A stretch of 52,412 nt of DNA, taken from Clostridiales bacterium (GTDB taxonomy: Bacteria > Bacillota > Clostridia > Christensenellales > Aristaeellaceae). A program made the position numbers and the translations under genes. Location: contig JAAYOH010000037.1 of NCBI GenBank assembly GCA_012520375.1, positions 1 to 52,412 of the forward strand. Direction: 5' to 3'. This document shows positions 1-7,866 of the stretch, in pieces; position 1 is the stretch's first letter; every line of letters begins with the position of its first letter. The notes beneath the pieces are model-generated. The model ran no database searches. It saw nothing but the letters and a program-made list of their open reading frames with translations, and had not been told where the DNA came from.

Positions 1-653
1 CCCACGGATTCCACGAAGGTGCCGAAGGCGGTCTTCCGGGTGAACAGGACCACGGCGGCCACCACCACGATGCTGATGATGACGGGCATGGGCAGGTAAA
101 ACAAGCTGCCCTGTCCGATGACGCGGAAGGGAGAATAGCCCGTGGTGAACTGCTTGCCGTTGGTGAGGATCTGGGCCACGCCCCGGCCGCACACCATGAG
201 GATCAGGGTGGCGATGATGGGCTGCATGCCGATCTTAGCGATCATGAAACCGTTGAACAGGCCCATGATGAGGCATACCAAAAGGGGTACCAGGAGCACG
301 ACGATGAAGGGCATGACGGTGTAATCGCCGGGTGTGTTGTAGACGGTCACGTCCCAGCGCAGGAATTTCAGGGCAAAGGCGCCGGACACCGCTACCAGGG
401 CGCCAACGGACAGGTCCGTGCCGCCCAGGGCGATGACCAGGGTCATGCCCATGGCGATGATGGTGATCTCGGCAGAGCGGTTGAGGATGTCGATCAGGCT
501 GCCGTACAGCATGCCCGTGCTGGGCTGGTAACTGATGCTGAAGAAATCCGGGCGGATGCACAGGCATACCAGCAGGATCAGGATCTCGGCGATGACCGCC
601 CAGGTCACCTTGCTCTGCATCAGTGCGGACAGATCGATTTTTTTGCGTTTCAT
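1..653 (-). CDS. Sugar ABC transporter permease, RbsC/YtfT type (partial)
   Basis: This is the membrane subunit of a furanose/ribose-class ABC importer, moving the sugar through the cytoplasmic membrane. About 217 residues are visible; the C-terminal part lies beyond the left edge. Several hydrophobic segments are present, and the family motif GGTDLSVGA is seen near residue 80. The start ATG overlaps the stop of the upstream ATPase gene (ATGA, 650-653), so translation is probably coupled. The upstream binding protein is YtfQ-like, so this should be the YtfT counterpart; a second permease (YjfF-like) may follow outside the window. The substrate is inferred only. Confidence 0.9.
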   Translation of the reverse strand, partial: MKRKKIDLSALMQSKVTWAVIAEILILLVCLCIRPDFFSISYQPSTGMLYGSLIDILNRSAEITIIAMGMTLVIALGGTDLSVGALVAVSGAFALKFLRWDVTVYNTPGDYTVMPFIVVLLVPLLVCLIMGLFNGFMIAKIGMQPIIATLILMVCGRGVAQILTNGKQFTTGYSPFRVIGQGSLFYLPMPVIISIVVVAAVVLFTRKTAFGTFVESV

Positions 654-2164
654 ACGGCCTCACCTCCCGCGCCCTCGGCGATGATCCCCAGGATGGTCTG
701 CTGGGTACAGGTCCCGCCGTCGATCTCCGCCACCTTCTTGCGGTCCCGCATGACCACGATGCGGTTGGAGCACCGGATGATCTCGTCCAGCTCGGAACTG
801 ATGAACAGGATGGACACGCCCTCGCCGCACATCGACAGCATCAGGCGCTGGATCTCGGCCTTGGCGCCCACGTCGATGCCCCGGGTGGGCTCGTCCAAAA
901 TGAGCACGTCGGGGGTGGTGGCCATCCACCGGGCTACGATCACCTTTTGCTGATTGCCGCCGGATAGTTCCCCGGTCTTCTTCTCGGCGTCGGGGGTGGC
1001 GATGCCCAGGGCCTGGATGTACTTGTCCGCCAACTCGTTCTGCTCTTGCCTGGACATGGGGTGCAGGAAGCCGCGCCGGGCCTGTACCGCCAGCATGATG
1101 TTTTCCCGGACGGAAAGGTCGGCGATGATGCCGTCCCGCTTGCGGTCTTCCGGGCAGAAGGCGAGGTGCTTTTCGATGGCGTCCAAGGGGTTGCGGAAAT
1201 TCACCGTTTCGCCCTTCACCTGGATGCTGCCCTTGCTGATGCGCTCGGCCCCGAAGAGGAGCTCGGCGGTCTCGGTTCGGCCGGAGCCCAATAGCCCCGC
1301 GAAACCCATCAGTTCCCCTTCCTTGAGGGTGATGGAGATGTCGTCGATTTTGCCGGGGGCGCCGATGTTGGTGGCTGTGAGGGTGTAAGGGGCGTCCTCT
1401 TTGACTTCGGCCCGCTTCAGGTTGAAGATGACGTCCATGTCCTTGCCGATCATGTGGGTGACCAGCTCCAGCTTGGTGATCTCCTCCACGCCAAAGGTGC
1501 CCACCAGGCGGCCGTTCCGCAGGATGGTCATGCGGTCGGACACGGCGAAGACCTGGTCCAGGAAATGGGTGATGAAGATGATGCCCATGCCCGAAGCCTT
1601 CAGGTCCCGCATGACCTCGAACAGCAGCTGCACTTCGTTGTCGTCCAGGGAGGAGGTAGGCTCGTCCAGGATCAGGATCCTGGCCTTGATATCCACGGCC
1701 CGGGCGATGGAGACCATTTGCTGCACCGCGGTGGAATAATAGGAAAGGGGCCGCGTGACGTCGATGTCCAGGCGGAAGCGGGCCATCAGTTCGGCGGCGC
1801 GGCGCTCGATCTCTTTCCAATTGATCTGGCCGCGCCGCATGGGCTGCCGGCCTACGAAGATGTTTTCCGCCACCGTCAGGTTGGGACACAGGTTGATCTC
1901 CTGGAAGACGGTGGAGATGCCCTCTGCGATGGCCTGTTGGGGGCTGGCGGGCCGGATCTCCCGCCCCTCCAGGCGGATGACCCCCGCATCCATGTGGTTG
2001 ACGCCGGTGAGGCATTTGATCAGGGTGGATTTGCCGGCGCCGTTCTCCCCCAGCAGGGCGTGCACTTCTCCCGCCTCTAAGGTAAAATCCACTTTATCCA
2101 ATGCCTTGACGCCGGGGAACTGGATCTCGATGCCCCGCATATCCAGTAAGCTTTGTTCAGGCAA
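650..2164 (-). CDS. Sugar ABC transporter ATP-binding protein, RbsA/YtfR type
   Basis: This is a double ATPase that powers a ribose/galactofuranose-class importer from the cytoplasmic side. It has about 504 residues with two ABC domains. The first has a Walker A motif GENGAGKST and a Walker B motif followed by DEPTSSLDD. The second has a degenerate P-loop (GLLGSGRTE) and the signature LSGGNQQK, as is normal for this family. I chose a TTG start at 2164 because the sequence TAAGGGAG lies 8 bases upstream and the alignable part starts shortly after; an in-frame TTG one codon earlier or the ATG at codon 9 are alternatives. It lies between the binding protein gene and the permease gene. Confidence 0.93.
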   Translation of the reverse strand: MPEQSLLDMRGIEIQFPGVKALDKVDFTLEAGEVHALLGENGAGKSTLIKCLTGVNHMDAGVIRLEGREIRPASPQQAIAEGISTVFQEINLCPNLTVAENIFVGRQPMRRGQINWKEIERRAAELMARFRLDIDVTRPLSYYSTAVQQMVSIARAVDIKARILILDEPTSSLDDNEVQLLFEVMRDLKASGMGIIFITHFLDQVFAVSDRMTILRNGRLVGTFGVEEITKLELVTHMIGKDMDVIFNLKRAEVKEDAPYTLTATNIGAPGKIDDISITLKEGELMGFAGLLGSGRTETAELLFGAERISKGSIQVKGETVNFRNPLDAIEKHLAFCPEDRKRDGIIADLSVRENIMLAVQARRGFLHPMSRQEQNELADKYIQALGIATPDAEKKTGELSGGNQQKVIVARWMATTPDVLILDEPTRGIDVGAKAEIQRLMLSMCGEGVSILFISSELDEIIRCSNRIVVMRDRKKVAEIDGGTCTQQTILGIIAEGAGGEAV

Positions 2165-2187
2165 CAAAATCACTCCCTTACAGGAAT

Positions 2188-2213
2188 GCAGGGCGAACTG
2201 GCGCCCGCCCTGC
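2188..2213 (-). promoter_or_regulatory. Intercistronic hairpin between binding protein and ATPase genes
   Basis: A perfect 8-bp inverted repeat (GCAGGGCG / CGCCCTGC) with a 10-base loop lies between the stop of the binding protein gene and the ribosome site of the ATPase gene. It has no T-tract, so it is more likely an RNA-processing or 3'-end-protecting element, or a leaky attenuator, than a full terminator. Such elements would keep binding protein output above that of the membrane parts; this role is inferred. Confidence 0.5.
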
Positions 2214-2240
2214 ACATAGACCGATACCGATGCGATGAAA

Positions 2241-3224
2241 TTAGTAGACGCGCTGGTCGATGACGTCCGCCGCCAGGATGGAGGTGACGCCGCACTCGAT
2301 GCCGCCCACGCAGTCAAACACGCCCTCTTCGGGGTGGACGACGGTCTTGTCGTACTCCTGACCGGCTTCCAGGTTCTTGATGGCTTGGATGACGAAGGGG
2401 CTGTACAGCGGGGTGCACTCCACGGTGCAGTTCATCTCGCCCGCAACGATGGCGTCAAAGGCGGCCTTCACCGAGTCGCAACCCACGATGATGATGTCCT
2501 TGCCGGGTACCAGGCCGGCGGCTTTGATGGCGTCGATGGCGCCCAGGCCCATGTCGTCGTTCTGGGCCAGCAGCACGTCGATCTTGTCGATGGATTTCAG
2601 GAAGCTTTCCATGACAGCCTGGCCTTCGGCGCGGGTGAAGTTGCCGGACTGCTGGGCCACCAGTTTGAGGTTGGGATACTCGGGCAGGCACTCCAGGATG
2701 CCGTTGCTGCGACCGATCTGGGCGTCGGAGCCGGTGGTGCCTTCCAGCATGACCACATTGATCTCTTCCTCGCCGCGGCCGATGCTCTTCATGTACTCGC
2801 CGGTCCAGCGGGCCATGCGGCGGCCTTCCTCGACGAAGTCGCCGCCGAAGGCGACCTTGTAGTCGATGACGTCGGCGCAGTCGGGGATGCGGTCCAACAG
2901 GATCAGCGGGATCTCGGCCTCGTTGACCTCGGTCAGCACCTCTTCCCAGCCGGTGGACACCACGCCGGTGAACAGGATGTAGTCGACGCCTTGGGTGATG
3001 AAGTTGCGCAGTGCTTTGATCTGGTTTTCCTGTTTCTGCTGGGCGTCGTCATACACCAGGGTCCAGCCCTCGGCCTCGATGGCGCTGCAGACGTCGTCGG
3101 TGTTGGCGGTACGCCAGTCGGATTCCTGACCAATCTGGGAGAAGGCGATGGTCAGCGCCGAGGCGCTGGAGGCCAGGGCCAGAGCCAGTACCAGGGCCAG
3201 AACGAGAGTGAGAAGTTTTTTCAT
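2241..3224 (-). CDS. ytfQ: YtfQ-like sugar-binding protein of an ABC importer
   Basis: This is the extracytoplasmic substrate receptor of the importer, 327 residues, a periplasmic-binding fold of the ribose/galactose class. The N-terminus is a clear signal peptide (MKKLL, long Leu/Ala core, ASA cleavage site near residue 23), and there is no lipobox cysteine. The stretch QQKQENQIKALRNF near residue 62 and DRIPDC-type loops match the E. coli galactofuranose-binding protein YtfQ closely, so a furanose sugar is the best guess. The start has an AAGGAGG site at 3233-3240. It is the first gene of the operon, behind a near-consensus promoter. Confidence 0.88.
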   Translation of the reverse strand: MKKLLTLVLALVLALALASSASALTIAFSQIGQESDWRTANTDDVCSAIEAEGWTLVYDDAQQKQENQIKALRNFITQGVDYILFTGVVSTGWEEVLTEVNEAEIPLILLDRIPDCADVIDYKVAFGGDFVEEGRRMARWTGEYMKSIGRGEEEINVVMLEGTTGSDAQIGRSNGILECLPEYPNLKLVAQQSGNFTRAEGQAVMESFLKSIDKIDVLLAQNDDMGLGAIDAIKAAGLVPGKDIIIVGCDSVKAAFDAIVAGEMNCTVECTPLYSPFVIQAIKNLEAGQEYDKTVVHPEEGVFDCVGGIECGVTSILAADVIDQRVY

Positions 3225-3248
3225 GGGGATTTCCTCCTTACCAATAAT

Positions 3249-3262
3249 CGGACAAGTGTCCG
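3249..3262. promoter_or_regulatory. Candidate operator palindrome in the ytfQ leader
   Basis: CGGACA-AG-TGTCCG is a perfect 6-bp inverted repeat with a 2-base spacer. It sits just downstream of the -10 box at 3272-3277, over the expected first transcribed bases, a classic position for a repressor site. No regulator gene is adjacent in the window. Confidence 0.5.
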
Positions 3263-3271
3263 TATGGTGTA

Positions 3272-3300
3272 ATTATACATGATGAAGAAGGGATTGTAAA
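3272..3300 (-). promoter_or_regulatory. Promoter of the YtfQ-like sugar importer operon
   Basis: Read on the minus strand, TTTACA (3300-3295) and TATAAT (3277-3272) are separated by exactly 17 bases, a near-consensus housekeeping promoter. It points at the binding protein gene 48 bases downstream. Confidence 0.8.
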
Positions 3301-3500
3301 GAAGAAATTTCAAAAAGAACCGGCAGTGTGGCCAAAAATCAACGAGAAATATGTGGAACAAATGTTTTTTGGGGCGCATTTACCGGGAACGGTGTTGCCG
3401 GTTTCACAGAGCGGAATAAGGCGCTGAAAACACGGCTCTATCGCTATGGAACCTCCCTTGTGAAACCCAGGCATAGCACCGGATACTGCTGTCTTTCCGA
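3301..3500. other. Intergenic stretch without recognised feature
   Basis: This is the part of the 308-base gap between the sugar importer promoter and the tRNA terminator. I see no gene-like reading frame with a ribosome site, no repeat and no convincing structure. Distant regulatory sites for the importer could lie here. Confidence 0.5.
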
Positions 3501-3530
3501 ATAAAAAAGCCCCCCTGATAATTTGGGGGG
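3501..3530 (-). terminator. Rho-independent terminator of tRNA-Lys
   Basis: On the minus strand, six C, a 9-base loop and six G are followed by C and a run of six T. It starts three bases after the mature 3' end of the tRNA, so the tRNA forms a one-gene transcription unit. Confidence 0.85.
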
Positions 3531-3532
3531 AA

Positions 3533-3605
3533 TACGCCATCAGGGACTCGAACCCTGGACACCCTGATTAAGAGTCAGGTGCTCTACCAACTGAGCTAAT
3601 GGCGC
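3533..3605 (-). tRNA. tRNA-Lys (anticodon CTT)
   Basis: The minus strand folds as a 73-nt cloverleaf. The acceptor arm GCGCCAT pairs with ATGGCGT, including a G-U first pair, and is followed by discriminator A. The D-arm GCTC...GAGC, anticodon arm CCTGA-CTCTTAA-TCAGG with anticodon CTT, and T-arm with GGTTCGAGTCC are all regular. CCA is not encoded. It reads AAG (and not AAA by strict pairing) lysine codons, the common one in a GC-rich genome. Confidence 0.95.
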
Positions 3606-3626
3606 ATAAAACCGACAACAGTAAAT

Positions 3627-3655
3627 ATTTTACTCCCTTACAAGAGATTTGTCAA
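3627..3655 (-). promoter_or_regulatory. Promoter of tRNA-Lys
   Basis: On the minus strand TTGACA (3655-3650) and TAAAAT (3632-3627) are separated by 17 bases. The predicted start of transcription is about 15 bases before the mature tRNA, leaving a short leader. Confidence 0.8.
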
Positions 3656-3710
3656 TAGCTTTTGCAGCGAAATCCCATTAAGCTTTGGTGGTGGATGCAA
3701 GAAGGATGGC

Positions 3711-5033
3711 TTAACATCCTTGGGTTTCTGCAAAGTGGGCGAAGAGGGTAAGGGCCAGCAGGTCGGCGCAGCCTCCGGGGCTCAGGCCTTCTGATACGAA
3801 GGACTGGTTCAGGCGGTCAAGTTGCTCCGGGCCGGGGAAGGGCTGCTCGCTGAGCAGTTCGGACAGTTCCGCTGCCAGGGCCTGCCAGCGGGAGAGGGAA
3901 GAGCGGCCGATGAACACGGTGTCGGGGACCACACACAGGAGGGAGAGGAGCGTGCCGCAGGCAGCGTCGTTGAGGGAGAGGCCCATGGAGAGCCCCCGGC
4001 GCAGTTTGGGGAGCGCCACTTTGGTCACGGCGGGGAAACCTGCCGCTGCCATGCCCCGCACCCCCGTGATCCCGTGGGCAAGGTACAGCCTGTCTCCCAC
4101 GGTGGCGGCGTTTTCCGGGGTCAGTCCTTCAAAGTGGGTTTTTACGGCATCTTCCACCATATGTCCGCACAGGGAAAAGGCGGGATCCGGGGCAAAGGGT
4201 TTTCCGGCGGCGTAGAGTTTTCCCGTCGCGGCGCACAGAAGGCCCATGGAGAAGATGGCGCCCTTGTGGGTATTGACCCCCCCGGTAGCCCTGAACATGG
4301 CTTCCTCTCCCCGCATGCCCGCCTCAGCAAGGAGGGGGAACAGGTCCTTTGGCCCGTTGTTCATGCCGATCAGGGCAGCCTCCTCAAAATAGGGGGATAG
4401 AACGGGGACGGCGCGCAGGAAGGAGAAAAAGTCCATGTCGTCATGGGCGCCGTTGTCCAGCCTGTCCACCAGCCCGGGCTTGGGCCCCACCGCCGCCTCG
4501 AAGAGCAGGGCGCGCTGGGCCAGTTGGGCGATGTGCCGGGCCGTGTCCCGTTGCCTGTCCCGGCGCAGGATGTCCATGCAGCGACGGAACAATTCTTCTA
4601 TGCTGTGGGCCCTGCTGCGGGCGCATTCGTGGGCGGGCTTGCAACAAATCAGGCAGGTTCGGGGATGGGGGCGGTCAAGCTTGCGGCCTTCATTGTCCAG
4701 CACGTCCAGGTCGTAGAGGCGGCCCGTTTCGTCCGCTTCTTCGATGGCCATGCACTGGATTTTGAGACGAACGGGATCCCCCTCCACCACAAAGATGGCC
4801 TCACAGCCCGTATCCAGCAGGGACAGAGCTTCGTGGAGGATGGTGAAACGATTCCGCAGCAGCTTGACGCCCCGGTGGAAAGCCCTGCAGATTTCCGGGT
4901 CGCTCTTGAGGGGACCCGGGATGTTCAGGGTAAAGCAGATGAGAGGCTTGGAAAATCGACGGAGCAGCGCCTTCTGCAAGCGGGCCCGCTCTTCCCTTGC
5001 GGCCAGCATGGCGTTTACATCGACAAGTGGCAA
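3711..5033 (-). CDS. citXG: CitXG: holo-ACP synthase / triphosphoribosyl-dephospho-CoA synthase fusion
   Basis: This is a 440-residue cytoplasmic fusion that makes and attaches the prosthetic group of citrate lyase. The N-terminal part (about 1-165) matches CitX, which transfers phosphoribosyl-dephospho-CoA to the acyl carrier subunit: note GRLYDLDVLD and the Cys-rich RTCLICCKPAHECARSRAHS. The C-terminal part (about 170-440) matches CitG, which makes triphosphoribosyl-dephospho-CoA: note AAVGPKPGLVDRLDNGAHDD and GGVNTHKGAIFS. The TTG start is backed by a GGGGGGA site 7 bases upstream. No citrate lyase genes (citCDEF) lie in the window, so its client is encoded elsewhere or is a different ACP. 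A 7-bp inverted repeat at 3702-3721 over the 3' end could be a weak terminator. Confidence 0.9.
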   Translation of the reverse strand: MPLVDVNAMLAAREERARLQKALLRRFSKPLICFTLNIPGPLKSDPEICRAFHRGVKLLRNRFTILHEALSLLDTGCEAIFVVEGDPVRLKIQCMAIEEADETGRLYDLDVLDNEGRKLDRPHPRTCLICCKPAHECARSRAHSIEELFRRCMDILRRDRQRDTARHIAQLAQRALLFEAAVGPKPGLVDRLDNGAHDDMDFFSFLRAVPVLSPYFEEAALIGMNNGPKDLFPLLAEAGMRGEEAMFRATGGVNTHKGAIFSMGLLCAATGKLYAAGKPFAPDPAFSLCGHMVEDAVKTHFEGLTPENAATVGDRLYLAHGITGVRGMAAAGFPAVTKVALPKLRRGLSMGLSLNDAACGTLLSLLCVVPDTVFIGRSSLSRWQALAAELSELLSEQPFPGPEQLDRLNQSFVSEGLSPGGCADLLALTLFAHFAETQGC

Positions 5034-5063
5034 GATACATCCCCCCGGGGCGAAGATAAAGTG

Positions 5064-5092
5064 ATTGTACCATGGTTCAAGGGGTGGGACAA
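5064..5092 (-). promoter_or_regulatory. Promoter of citXG
   Basis: On the minus strand TTGTCC (5092-5087), 17 bases, and TACAAT (5069-5064) preceded by TGG, which makes an extended -10. It lies 30 bases before the TTG start codon. Confidence 0.6.
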
Positions 5093-5135
5093 GGTGAGCG
5101 TGGAGCCCGAGCGTGTTGCCCTATCGTTCCTGCGC

Positions 5136-5164
5136 AAAAGGAGCCGGAACTGCGCTCCGGCTCC
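5136..5164 (-). terminator. Terminator of the rhamnoside operon
   Basis: On the minus strand a perfect 9-bp stem (GGAGCCGGA / TCCGGCTCC) with a 7-base loop is followed by TTTT. It lies 18 bases after the stop of the rhamnosidase gene and separates it from citXG. Confidence 0.8.
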
Positions 5165-5181
5165 CTGCATTCGGGCTGGGA

Positions 5182-7839
5182 TCAGAACAGGGGGGCGGCT
5201 TTTTCCACAATCTCTTTGTGCACCGTGTCCCCGCTGACCGTATAGCGGAAACTGCGCTGCCCGCTGCCGCAGCGGAAGATGGCGCAGCCCTCCCGGGCTT
5301 CCTGGGGCGTTGCAGGAACGCCGTCCAGCAAGATCGTCTGCCCTTCGGCGTCGGGCAGCCAGATTTCGGCGGTTGCGTTGAAGGGAATGTGGATGGTCAG
5401 GGTGAGCTCGCTTCCGTCCAGGGTCCAGGCACTTTCCACCTTGCCGTGGACGGTCTGGATGGAAGCCCGTGCGAAGCCCAGGGTGTCGTGGACCCGGGGC
5501 CGGATGACCACATGCTTGTAGCCGGGCTGCTTGGGGTCGGGATTGATGCCCGCCACGTACCGGTACAGCCACTCGCACACTGCGCCGAAGGCGTAATGGT
5601 TCAGGGAGTTCATGCTCACCGGGCCGAAGGAGCCGTCGGGGCGCACCGAGTTCCAGCGCTCCCAGATGGTGGTGGCGCCCATGTCCACCTCGTACAGCCA
5701 GCTGGGGCATTCGCTTTGCATCAGCAGCCTGTAGGCATATTCGTTCAACCCGCATTCGGACAGCACGGGGCACAGGTAAGGCGTGCCCAGGAAGCCGGTG
5801 GTCAGCTTGAACCGGTCGATCTCCAGTCGTTCCGCCAGGCATTCCGACGCTTTTTCCCGCTGCCCGGGCAGCAGCATGTCCATGTTGAGGGCCAGGAGGT
5901 AGGCGGTCTGGGTTTCGGAGCTGACCCGGCCGCTCTCGGACACGAATTCCTTCCGGAAGGCGCTGCGCACCCGCCGGGCCAGATCGGCATAGAAAGCCTC
6001 GTCCTCGGGCTTCTCCAGCAGTCCGGCGACCCGGGAGAGCAGTTCGGCGGACCAGGCATAGTAAGACGTGGCTACCAGGGTGGTGGGGGTGAGGCCGAAG
6101 AGGTTGTCCGGATCCTTGGTGTCCTGGGCCAGCCAGTCCCCCAGGTGAAAACCCTGGTACAGGTCCACACCCTCCACGTCCTGTTCCCGCATGTAGTCCA
6201 CCCAGGCTTTCATGCTGTCGTACTGGTCCTCCAGGACCGCTTTGTCTCCGTAATACAGGTACAGATACCAGGGGATCAGCACGGCGGCATCCGCCCAGCC
6301 GGTGGTGGTGAAGTTCCAGATCCCGGAATCCCGGATGAAGTTTGGGATGACCACGGGGACATAACCTGACACGCCCTGTTCCAGCTTCATGTCGTACAGG
6401 TATTTGCGGAAAAAGGCGTCGCTGTCCATGTTCATGCAGGCGGTGGGGCAGAAGACCTGGGCATCCCCGGTCCAGCCCATGCGCTCGTCCCGCTGGGGGC
6501 AGTCGGTGGGGACGTCCACGAAGTTGCCCCGTTGGCTCCACAGGGCGTTGCGGAACAATTGATTGACCCGCTCCTCGGAGCACCGGAAACTGCCTATGGT
6601 AGCCATGGCGGAGTAGATGGCGTGTGCGGTGACGGCTTCCAGGGGCAGATCGTGTCCGGTGACCTTGAGGTAGCGGAAACCGTGGAAGGTGAAGTGCTCC
6701 GTGTAGATCCTGGCTTTGCCGTCGGAGATGTAGATCGCCTCCGCCAGAGCGGTTCGCATATTCTCCCGGTAGAAATTGCCTTGGGCGGTAAGGGCCTCCC
6801 CGAACTGGAACAGGATGCGGGTGCCCTCGGGCGCGTCGATCTTAACTTCCAGGATGCCTGCGATGTTCTGGCCGAAATCGAAGACCTGTTCCCCTGCGGG
6901 GGTCAGGATCTTTTCGATGGCGGGCAGGGCGTGCATGGCTTTGACGGGGATGCTCCGCCGGGCCTGCAGCAGAGACTTGTCGATGTCCACCGCCTGGGCC
7001 CTCTCGCCGCTGCCGCAAACTTTGCACCAGTCCTCGTCGTAGAGGCGGGCGTCAAAGACTTCGCCGTCGTAAATCTCGGTGCGCAGGTAGGGGCTGGTCG
7101 TGGCTTCCCAGCTCTCGTCGGTGAGGACCAGGTCCCGGGTGCCGTCCGTGTATTCGATGTCCAGTTCCAGGATCAGACCCAGCTTGTCGCCGTAGATGCA
7201 GCGGCGCTCCGGGATACCGGGCCAGTTGACCCGGCCTTTGTAGTAGCCGTTGCCCAGCCAGGAGCCGATGACGTTCTGCCCCTGGACCAGCTTGTCCGTC
7301 AGATCGTAGGTTTGGTACTGGATCCACAGGTCGTAGGCGTTGAAGCCCGGGGTCAAGAGCTCGTCGGAAGCCGGCTCGCCGTTGAGGAAGAGCCGGTACA
7401 GCCCCACGCCGCTGGCATAGGCCCGGGCCCGGCGCACGGGCTTGGCGACCTGAAAGCTCTTGCGCAACTGGGGAAAGTCCCGGTCGAAGCCGATCCACTT
7501 GGCCTGCCAGGGCTTGTCATAGCGCCCCGTCTCGAACCAGGAAGGCTCGGAGAAAGGGCTCTCCTGACCTGCTTCATCGTAGACCTTTACCCGCCAATGG
7601 TAGCGCGTACAGGGGGCGAGGGACAGGGGCAGCCGGAAGCCTATACTTTGATCCGAAAGCACCTTTCCGGTGTCGTACAGGATATTTCCGAAGGCCGGGT
7701 CCAGGGACACCTGCAGTTGGAAGGCGCTCTGGCGCTTGTCCAGGCCCTCCGTTTCCGCGACCCAGTTCAGGGTAGGCCGATGGAAGTCGAAGCCCAGGGG
7801 ACGATCCATGTAGTCGCATTGGAGTCTGGTGATCTGCAT
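5182..7839 (-). CDS. Alpha-L-rhamnosidase, GH78 family
   Basis: This 885-residue enzyme removes terminal alpha-L-rhamnose from glycosides or oligosaccharides by an inverting mechanism. The N-terminal beta-sandwich domains (RPTLNW and WRVKVYD near residues 22 and 82) and the central (alpha/alpha)6 barrel follow the GH78 order. The hallmark DCPQRDERMGWTGD is at about 446-459, with Glu452 the likely general acid; TIWERWNS around Glu727 supplies the likely base. No signal peptide is seen, so it acts in the cytoplasm on sugars imported by the ABC system encoded just upstream. RBS AGGAGG precedes the ATG. Length is typical for the family. Confidence 0.93.
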   Translation of the reverse strand: MQITRLQCDYMDRPLGFDFHRPTLNWVAETEGLDKRQSAFQLQVSLDPAFGNILYDTGKVLSDQSIGFRLPLSLAPCTRYHWRVKVYDEAGQESPFSEPSWFETGRYDKPWQAKWIGFDRDFPQLRKSFQVAKPVRRARAYASGVGLYRLFLNGEPASDELLTPGFNAYDLWIQYQTYDLTDKLVQGQNVIGSWLGNGYYKGRVNWPGIPERRCIYGDKLGLILELDIEYTDGTRDLVLTDESWEATTSPYLRTEIYDGEVFDARLYDEDWCKVCGSGERAQAVDIDKSLLQARRSIPVKAMHALPAIEKILTPAGEQVFDFGQNIAGILEVKIDAPEGTRILFQFGEALTAQGNFYRENMRTALAEAIYISDGKARIYTEHFTFHGFRYLKVTGHDLPLEAVTAHAIYSAMATIGSFRCSEERVNQLFRNALWSQRGNFVDVPTDCPQRDERMGWTGDAQVFCPTACMNMDSDAFFRKYLYDMKLEQGVSGYVPVVIPNFIRDSGIWNFTTTGWADAAVLIPWYLYLYYGDKAVLEDQYDSMKAWVDYMREQDVEGVDLYQGFHLGDWLAQDTKDPDNLFGLTPTTLVATSYYAWSAELLSRVAGLLEKPEDEAFYADLARRVRSAFRKEFVSESGRVSSETQTAYLLALNMDMLLPGQREKASECLAERLEIDRFKLTTGFLGTPYLCPVLSECGLNEYAYRLLMQSECPSWLYEVDMGATTIWERWNSVRPDGSFGPVSMNSLNHYAFGAVCEWLYRYVAGINPDPKQPGYKHVVIRPRVHDTLGFARASIQTVHGKVESAWTLDGSELTLTIHIPFNATAEIWLPDAEGQTILLDGVPATPQEAREGCAIFRCGSGQRSFRYTVSGDTVHKEIVEKAAPLF

Positions 7840-7866
7840 AAAAACCTCCTGATTTTTGGATGTTGT

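Noticed and set aside
3702-3721. Inverted repeat AAGGATG/CATCCTT at the end of citXG as terminator
   Set aside because: The stem is only 7 bp with no T-run after it; noted in the gene entry but not called.
5015-6583. Long Arg/Gly/Pro-rich open frames opposite or alongside the rhamnosidase and other genes
   Set aside because: They are shadow frames common in GC-rich DNA, with no ribosome sites and composition typical of out-of-frame translation.
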